From: Monocercomonoides exilis
Lineage: Eukaryota > Preaxostyla > Oxymonadida > Polymastigidae
DNA: 64,000 bases
Assembly (NCBI GenBank): GCA_001643675.2
Contig: LSRY02000017.1
Location: 868,001-932,000, forward strand
Direction of reading: 5' to 3'
Every line of letters begins with the position of its first letter. Within the stretch, counting starts at the first letter, position 1. A program made the translations under genes and the position numbers. The notes beneath the pieces were generated by a model. That model ran no database searches. It worked only from the letters and a program-made list of their open reading frames with translations, and was not told the origin of the DNA. Shown in pieces: positions 55,711-64,000 of the stretch.

Positions 55711-56125
55711 AATTCTTGTATTAGCTTTTTTTCCTTAATCTCTTCTATTTGTGTATTTTATTACCTTTTGGTTGAATTGCACACGTCTTTGCTTTCAACT
55801 GAATGCTTTTCACATTTTTTTTTTAATTTTGTAAATCACCATTATCGGTATCACAATTCAATTTTCTTTGAGATTATCACGTGATGTTAGCATTATTATT
55901 CGTAATTCTGCTAAATGTTTATAAAATTATTCTCATAAACTAAAAAAGTCAAATATTTTCGAAATGATCAAAAAAGTTTTCTTTTTCTTTTTTTCAACAT
56001 TCTGAAACATCATTTTTCAATGGAATGAATTTATTTTGAAAAATATGGAATTCAATTTCCAACAAACAACTTTTTGATAAGAATCGTCATAAATAAAGAA
56101 TGGATAATTGATCATATTAATTTTT
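55711..56125. other. Intergenic, no gene seen
   Basis: 415 bp of AT-rich DNA between two plus-strand genes, holding the 3' end of the coiled-coil gene and the promoter of the NUFIP1-like gene. No other feature. Confidence 0.4.
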
Positions 56126-57174
56126 ATGAAACGGTCAATTGCATCAAATGATGAAATACCAGAGTATGTAGAGTTGAAAGTGCGTTTTTTATTATTACAA
56201 GCATATTGCTATTTTAAAGTTTTATTTCCTTTCACTTGCATTTTTTGTAAAAAATAATTAATTTTTATATTTCTGGGTTACATACAATTTGTCAAAATAT
56301 TCGATATCAATAAAGTTTTTTAAAAAACGCTTTTGATACAAAAGATCAAATACAATTGTGGATTGCTGAGCGTCGCCGAAGGTATCCTTCAAAAGAGAAA
56401 GTAGTTGAGCAATTGGACAGAGCAGAAAAACTTGCTCACGAATTAGCTGAGAAAAAAAGAAAGAAATTATTACTAGATGAAGAAAGAAAACGTAAAAGAT
56501 TTTCTTCGTTTGATGTGAATGATGCATCTCCAGAGACATTAAAAACTATTACAGATTCAAAAATTGGCACAGGTACAGTGACACTTTCAAGTAATCTGGA
56601 TTCTACTGGAGTAAAACAAACAGAAGATAAGCGTAATGCACGAAAACAACAACGTGGTAAAAGAAAACAAAAAGGAAAAAGAAACGAAAGATTTAAAGGA
56701 AATGGAAGAAAGCTTCATTTACCGCGAAAGCGTCCATCTCTTCTTGATAAATTAACCCAAAAGGAAAAAAACGAAGAGATATGCGCATTTATGCAATGCT
56801 TACGATACATGGTTGAAAAAGACTTTTTTAGATCAACTGAAGCAATTATTGATCAAAGTTTGACAAAAGAAACGGACAAAGTTAAAGAAAATAATGAAAT
56901 CACCGATTTCCATGAGCCCATTGAAGAACACGAAGATGAAGAATCCGAAAGTTCCAGTTCTTCAAGTCCAAGCAGCGATGAAGACGATGAAGAAGACGAT
57001 GAAGAAAGTGATGATTCAGGGGAGGATATGAGTATAAGTGAAAGCTCTTCTGATGAAAGCAGGATAAGAAATGAAGAAGAGCGGGAAGAAGGAGAACTGT
57101 CAGATGATTTTGAAGAACACAAAATGCCTCTTTTCGATGATCAACAATTAATTACAGAAGAAGAAAAAGGTTGA
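56126..57174 (+). CDS. NUFIP1/Rsa1-like box C/D snoRNP assembly factor (2 exons)
   Basis: Exons 56126-56163 and 56316-57174 give 298 residues; the 152-bp intron is placed so that the junction reads DEIPDFLKNAFDTKDQIQLW. NUFIP1 (yeast Rsa1) is a nuclear platform that helps load 15.5K/Snu13 into box C/D snoRNPs. Diagnostic segment: LWIAERRRRYPSKEKVVEQL (NUFIP family WxxERxxxxP), followed by a basic region KLAHELAEKKRKKLLLDEER and a Lys/Arg-rich stretch near residues 115-145. The C-terminal element LLDKLTQKEKNEEICAFMQC plus LRYMVEKDFF matches the NUFIP C-terminal LL..L...I..E...LLQC.RY...N.FF pattern. An acidic Ser/Glu/Asp tail ends the protein. The zinc finger of animal NUFIP1 is absent. Confidence 0.85.
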
Positions 57175-57293
57175 TTACATCATGAACAATTCGATATGCA
57201 TGGAATTGAAAGATGAATAAACGAAAGAACAACACTTCACGATCTTCTGCAAAAAGCAGTTACACTTCATGAAAATTAATAATTTTGCGTTTA

Positions 57294-57506
57294 TTAATAC
57301 TCCACATTCTTGAAGAAATTTTCGTATTGTGGATTCTTTCTCCTTTTTGACACGTTTGAATAAGTCTTTAAGTACTTTTTTTGGAGATAATGTTCAAATT
57401 GTTGCTGTAGTGAAAGAATTAACATCTCCATTTCATTTTGATAATGCCATGAGATTTCATCAATGTTTTGAAAAAACCTTGACATTATTTTTTTTTTAAC
57501 ATTCAT
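57294..57506 (-). CDS. Possible small protein, 70 residues
   Basis: A minus-strand frame with a coding-like composition: KIMSRFFQNIDEISWHYQNE, then MEMLILSLQQQFEHYLQKKY, LKTYSNVSKRRKNPQYENFF and KNVEY, predicted helical. Either the first ATG or an internal ATG (residue 8) could start it. It sits in the 488-bp gap between the 3' ends of the NUFIP1-like and PRMT genes, transcribed in the PRMT direction and downstream of it. No family recognised. It could be a short independent gene or the last exon of something whose upstream exon I could not find. Confidence 0.4.
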   Translation of the reverse strand: MNVKKKIMSRFFQNIDEISWHYQNEMEMLILSLQQQFEHYLQKKYLKTYSNVSKRRKNPQYENFFKNVEY

Positions 57507-57662
57507 TGCGAATTGACAAACAATCGAAAAATATCAAAACAGTCTCATGAAATGTATATAAATAGACAGAATAATATATTTTTTTTATAAAAAAGTGTCA
57601 ATTAGTATAAAAATAAATCTTTTGTTATCTTCAATTCTAATTTCGTACATTTCAACACATTT

Positions 57663-59748
<2,086 letters not shown>

Positions 59749-62700
59749 CTATTTCATCTGTGGTGAACGCGAAAAATGAAATTGCGAAAGTATTGGATGG
59801 AGTCCTGTTTGGGTGTAGCCCAAATCCTTCGAAAACTCTTCGTCCTCACTTTCTTCATATTCCTCCTCTGAATTATCTGAGCTCTCTTCAATAGACTCTT
59901 CAATTAAATCGTCTCCAATCACAGCAGTTTCATTCGTTTTGCCTTCTCCTTCTGTTGAATGAACACGAAAGAAGATGTCATTTTCATCTTCTGCAATTCC
60001 AAAGTTTGTACCTTTAGAAAAACTTAACCTATTTTTATCTCTCATAATCTCATCATCCACTTCTTCTTCCCCTTCTTCCCCTTCCCCTTCCTCTTCATCT
60101 TCTCCATCATTATCTACAGTTTTAAGAATTTTATTCGATTTCCTTTCATCAATTTCTTTTTTATCCGAAAACCAGGAAATTTCTTTATTTTCTTTATTTT
60201 CTTTGTTTTTCGTGTTATTTTTGTATTTCTGCTCAAGTCTGAATGTTGAGCCAAGCCTAAACGAGCTTATCGGATCATACCAAACATCTTCATTGTTAGC
60301 ACTAGTTGTTTTTATTTCTTCTGTCATTTCGTTTTCTCCTTCTTTAACTTCTTCACTTTCTTCTTCTTCATCCTCCTCTTCCTCCTCTTCTTCCTCTTCC
60401 TCCTCCTCCTCTTCTTCTTTTTCCATTCTCTTATCATTTCTTTGAATTTTCTGTTTTTCCTCTTCTCTATCTGATTCAACAAATGCCTCAAACGGTGCTG
60501 CTTTTTTGGATAACGTGCTTGTTCCGTTGTTGAACTTGGACAAAATCTGAGAAAAAGAAAGTTTTATTTCTTCAATGCTACTTGTATCATCATTGAATTC
60601 ACCAGCTTGTGGCTTTGTTTCCTCAACTATCTCATTTTCTTCTTCTTCTTCCTCTTCTTCTTTCTTCTCTTCTCTTTCTCTTTCTCTTTCTCTTTCTCTT
60701 TCTCTTTCTCTTTCTCTTTCTCTTTCTTTTTCTTTCTCCTCCTCATTCTCCATCTCCTTCTCCTTCTCTTCACTCACCCACTCCCTTTGTCCATTTCCTT
60801 TCTCCCTTTCAAGTCCCATCTCTTCTCTCTCTGCCAAATATCTCAGATAATCCAAAGCAGAAAGCTGCCCTTTTTGCTGTGAAGCTGACTGAGGGGATGG
60901 AGAAGACTGAGAATTCAATGAATTTGCCATTGCATTCGAAGAACTGAAATTCAATGGAGGATATTCAATACGAATGGCATGGCGAAAAGTGGAGGCGTCG
61001 GAAAAGGATGATGTGCGATTGCGAAATAAGGAATTTAGAGGAGGAGGAGGAGGAGGAGGAGAAGAAGAAGAAGAAGAAGAAGAGGAAGAGGAAGAATTAG
61101 AAGAGGAAGAAGTGAAAGGAGAAGAAGTTTGAGAGGTGATAAGAGGGTTCTTTTCTTGTGATGAAGTGGTAATGGAAGAGGAAGAGGAAGAGGAAGAAGA
61201 AGAAGAAGGAAAAACCAAAAATTCGCTGTTTTGGTCACTATCTGATTCTGATTCATTCGATGCAGCAGGAGATGATACATCCACAACGACAACTTTTGTT
61301 GGAATGGAAGAAGAAGAAGAAGAAGAAGGAGGAGGAGAAGGAGAAGAAGGAGAAGAAGAAGGAGGAGGAGGAGAAGGAGAAGAAGTATTCTGTTGAATTG
61401 AAGAATTTGGCAATGAAATATCAGAAGTTTGAGAAGAATTGCTTGAAGTGAGTGAAGATTGATTGTTGAGTGATGAAGGAGAATGAGAAGAAGAAATAGG
61501 GAAAATGTTGGGTGTGCCAGGAGGCAGGGAAAAGGAAGTGGAATGAGTGAATGAGGCACAATAAGAAAGAAGAGGAGGGGGAGGAGAAGGAGGACGGAAT
61601 TTGCGCTGTGTTGAAATGGGATGAGAATCGGAAGATGTATTAGACGGTGAAATGGAAGAAGAAGAAGAAGAGGAGGAGGAAGAAGAAGAAGAATTTACAG
61701 AAGAAGAATTTGAAGAAGAAGAAGAAGAAGGCGATGAAAGCGAAGAAGAATCGCGAGTGGGAATCGCAGCGAGTGAAGTGTGTGCCCGTTTCAGTGTGTT
61801 CTGTTGAGAATAGCTTCCGCGCGAAGGAGGAGGAAGAGGCTGGTTTGATGATAAATATGTGTTTGCATTTGAATTGGCGTGTTTGCTGATGTTGTTTGAA
61901 GCAGGAGCATCACGAGAAATAGCAGAATATATTGACTCTATTTTTCTGATGGTTTCTTTGGTGTTCTTTGTTGTTTTTGTGGTTTGTTCATTTTTTTCAG
62001 TTGAAAATTTCGAGTCATTTTCTTTTTGAATTATTTCCTTTTTTCCATCAAAACTCTCTTTTTCTTCTGTTTCTTCTCCTCTTTCCATTTCTTCAATGGG
62101 AATTCCATTCAGAATTTTGTAGATCATCTCCTTCGCTTTTTCTTCATCAACACCCAAAAATCCACACTCAACCAAAGATGGCTTGTTGCACAGACACGTT
62201 TGGATTTCAACTAAAAAGGCATCGCTTAGCTTAGGCGTGTAGCGGAGTTGGCTGGAAAGACGAGGAGAAGAGTGAATGGAGGAGAAGGAAGAAGAGGGAG
62301 AAGAGGTAGAAGAAGAGGATGATAATGCGAGTATTGAAGGAGAAACGGTCTTGTTCAATGAAGAAAACTGAGCATCAGTGAAGTGTTGCTTAGCGTGAAT
62401 ATCGTTGACAGTTGAATTTGAAGAAGAAGAAGAAGAATCAAATGAATGCTTTGTTTGAACAATTTCATCTGAAGAAGTTATGCCATTTGTTTCATTGACA
62501 CCTGAAAAAGCTATGTTTTCAGGCGGCTTCAAGAAAGGATTCAAAGAAGGAGACGAAACAAGAGAAAGTTTCTTGGCTTTTTTCGGTTTTTGCGTCAAAA
62601 CAGAAGAATTATTGAACTTTTCCACCAAAATTGCATCTTCATCTGCTTTGTATTTGAGAGCAGATGAAAACTGACTAAGAATTTTGTCTTCTTCTTCTGT

Positions 62701-64000
62701 GTGGACGTTGCTATCTATTTTACTTGACTTATCAAAAATAGCTTTGTTTCCCTTCGATTTTTGCTTTTGCTGAAGCAACTCATGAAATTCCTTATCGCTT
62801 TCCATCTTCCTCTTCTTCTCCTCTTCCTCTTTCGCTCTCATGAGCTGGCTAACTCTTTCCTTTTCTTTCTTCTTCTTCTCCTTTTCTCTTCTCGTCCTCA
62901 GCATCATCGCACACTCTAGAAATATCCTCGTTTCAGTCAAAAACTCTGCAAATGGCTGAGAATTCTTCGGAAACGACTCAACAAATTTTTGCAAGCGAAC
63001 AAGCTGTGCGGGTAAAAACTGCGCATCGGAAGCAATTGACTCATCGGTTGGCTCTGATAGAGTGACTGAAGGGAGCACAGCTGTTGAGGCTGATGTCATC
63101 AGAGAAGAAGACAGAGAAAGATGAGAAAGTGTGGAGGAATCATTAAAAACACTGGGATTTTGGCTAATTTTCTTGTTTTGCCCGTTTTGTCTGTTTAATT
63201 GCCCTTTCCCAATTTTGTTGATTTCATTCACATTGTTTATTCTTGCCATTGAAATCGTAGCAGAAAGCATCTTTTTGCGTGGCTTGCTTGTTTTCTGGTG
63301 AGTGTTCGTTGAGCGGTGTGGATGAGGCGGAAGAGGCGGAAGAGGAAGAAGATGACAGGAAATGCTGGCTGCAATATCAGCGTGGAAGTGGAAGAAGAAA
63401 TACATAAAAGGACGAGACAAATCTTGGTGGCGTATGTGCAAGGAAGAGGAAAAGGGGGAAGGAGTTGGGGAAGGAGATGGGGAACGAGAGGGAGAAGGGG
63501 AGGAAGAAGGAGAGGAAGAAGGAGAAGAACTTGGTGTTGTTCGATTCCTCATCGGAGGAGGTGGAAACAAATGCATCTCTTTGCTGATACTACTCAAGGA
63601 AACTTGTGAAGCCAAAGAAGAACTTGTACAATGAACAGCTTCTTGTTTGGGCTCAGCTCCCTTTCGCAAAACAGCAGGCGACGAAACAGCGCTCAGCGCA
63701 ATCGGCCGCCGCAGCTTGAAAGAAGAAGCAAGCGCCTTCACAGAATGGAAGAGCACTTTCACAGAACTCCAGTCAATTTCTTTCAAAAACTGCGGAGGAT
63801 CGGTACTGAATAAATCCTCATTCAACGTCAAGTCAAAGGCGTCCTTCTCGTTTTCTCGTTCTCCGCTGGAGTGTGTGTTCTTTTTCTTTTTTGTGGATTC
63901 TTTTGCTGCAATTTTCCTTTCCGCTTTCTTTTCAATAGGAAACCAAACCTTCATCTTCTCCAAGTCAACAACTGCTGTGTTCCCTGTGCCGTATAAGCAC
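59749..64000 (-). CDS. Ser-rich protein with PWWP/Tudor-like fragment (5' end outside window)
   Basis: The minus-strand frame is open from the window edge to a stop at 59749, about 1,416 codons, with no credible ATG start visible near the edge. At the edge, YGTGNTAVVDLEKMKVWFP resembles the C-terminal half of a PWWP domain (family pattern FFGTHETAFLGPKDLFPY) or a Tudor strand pair, suggesting chromatin binding. It is followed by a basic stretch and a semi-ordered region (KEIDWSSVKVLFHSVKALAS). An ordered helical island of about 90 residues lies near 63060-62770 (LVRLQKFVESFPKNSQPFAE, then LTETRIFLECAMMLRTRREK), and a smaller one near 62230-62090 (LVEIQTCLCNKPSLVECGFL). The rest is poly-Ser, Pro-rich and acidic repeats. 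Function cannot be fixed without the missing N-terminus. Confidence 0.7.
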   Translation of the reverse strand, partial: CLYGTGNTAVVDLEKMKVWFPIEKKAERKIAAKESTKKKKNTHSSGERENEKDAFDLTLNEDLFSTDPPQFLKEIDWSSVKVLFHSVKALASSFKLRRPIALSAVSSPAVLRKGAEPKQEAVHCTSSSLASQVSLSSISKEMHLFPPPPMRNRTTPSSSPSSSPSSSPSPSRSPSPSPTPSPFSSSLHIRHQDLSRPFMYFFFHFHADIAASISCHLLPLPPLPPHPHRSTNTHQKTSKPRKKMLSATISMARINNVNEINKIGKGQLNRQNGQNKKISQNPSVFNDSSTLSHLSLSSSLMTSASTAVLPSVTLSEPTDESIASDAQFLPAQLVRLQKFVESFPKNSQPFAEFLTETRIFLECAMMLRTRREKEKKKKEKERVSQLMRAKEEEEKKRKMESDKEFHELLQQKQKSKGNKAIFDKSSKIDSNVHTEEEDKILSQFSSALKYKADEDAILVEKFNNSSVLTQKPKKAKKLSLVSSPSLNPFLKPPENIAFSGVNETNGITSSDEIVQTKHSFDSSSSSSNSTVNDIHAKQHFTDAQFSSLNKTVSPSILALSSSSSTSSPSSSFSSIHSSPRLSSQLRYTPKLSDAFLVEIQTCLCNKPSLVECGFLGVDEEKAKEMIYKILNGIPIEEMERGEETEEKESFDGKKEIIQKENDSKFSTEKNEQTTKTTKNTKETIRKIESIYSAISRDAPASNNISKHANSNANTYLSSNQPLPPPSRGSYSQQNTLKRAHTSLAAIPTRDSSSLSSPSSSSSSNSSSVNSSSSSSSSSSSSSISPSNTSSDSHPISTQRKFRPPSPPPPLLSYCASFTHSTSFSLPPGTPNIFPISSSHSPSSLNNQSSLTSSNSSQTSDISLPNSSIQQNTSSPSPPPPSSSPSSPSPPPSSSSSSSIPTKVVVVDVSSPAASNESESDSDQNSEFLVFPSSSSSSSSSSSITTSSQEKNPLITSQTSSPFTSSSSNSSSSSSSSSSSSPPPPPPPLNSLFRNRTSSFSDASTFRHAIRIEYPPLNFSSSNAMANSLNSQSSPSPQSASQQKGQLSALDYLRYLAEREEMGLEREKGNGQREWVSEEKEKEMENEEEKEKEREREREREREREREREREEKKEEEEEEEENEIVEETKPQAGEFNDDTSSIEEIKLSFSQILSKFNNGTSTLSKKAAPFEAFVESDREEEKQKIQRNDKRMEKEEEEEEEEEEEEEEEDEEEESEEVKEGENEMTEEIKTTSANNEDVWYDPISSFRLGSTFRLEQKYKNNTKNKENKENKEISWFSDKKEIDERKSNKILKTVDNDGEDEEEGEGEEGEEEVDDEIMRDKNRLSFSKGTNFGIAEDENDIFFRVHSTEGEGKTNETAVIGDDLIEESIEESSDNSEEEYEESEDEEFSKDLGYTQTGLHPILSQFHFSRSPQMK

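Overview
The window is eukaryotic nuclear DNA from an AT-rich protist with short spliceosomal introns. About ten protein genes can be spliced by eye into full-length conserved families using GT-AG introns, mostly 49-100 bp with a few of 117-330 bp. Phases and codon arithmetic close in every spliced model except one (DENND6). TAA, TAG and TGA all act as stops, so the code looks standard. Coding regions are inflated by poly-Ser, Glu/Lys and Ser-Pro repeats. One locus encodes a giant membrane protein with pectin-lyase-like (beta-helix) repeats and a degenerate kinase domain. I associate that architecture, together with many introns, with oxymonads (Monocercomonoides/Blattamonas-like). This taxonomic call is inference, not proof.

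Layout. 1-906: 5' end of an unknown gene (minus), then SKP1 (plus). 907-9510: gene-poor accessory stretch with two copies of a ~275-bp MITE-like repeat, a decayed Merlin/IS1595-type transposase, and broken copies of the giant beta-helix family. 9511-18447: intact giant beta-helix receptor with pseudokinase tail (minus). 19235-24714: DENND6-like Rab-GEF (minus), carrying one apparent frameshift. 25122-31582: F-box/WD40 protein ending in a prenylation box (plus). 32085-33620: unknown Ser-rich protein (plus). 33899-36748: importin-alpha-like ARM protein (minus, 7 exons). 37246-40693: Ser-rich protein with a possible PP1-docking motif (plus, 5 exons). 41661-44036: DHHC palmitoyltransferase (minus, 6 exons), head-to-head at 63 bp with a PA28/REG proteasome activator (44100-45253, plus, 6 exons). 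45254-48913: second gene-poor island of inverted-repeat elements. 48914-49693: Rho/Rac-like GTPase (minus, 4 exons). 50047-55710: long coiled-coil protein (plus, 5 exons). 56126-57174: NUFIP1-like snoRNP assembly factor (plus). 57294-57506: possible small gene (minus). 57663-59441: type I PRMT, PRMT6-like (minus, 3 exons). 59749-64000: Ser-rich protein with a PWWP/Tudor-like fragment at the window edge (minus, partial).

Themes. SKP1, a F-box/WD40 receptor and PA28 belong to the ubiquitin-proteasome pathway. The F-box protein and the Rho GTPase both end in CaaX-type lipidation signals next to extra cysteines, and a DHHC enzyme lies in the same window. DENND6, Rho and DHHC all act in membrane traffic or signalling. 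No tRNA, rRNA, CRISPR or bacterial-type operon was recognised.
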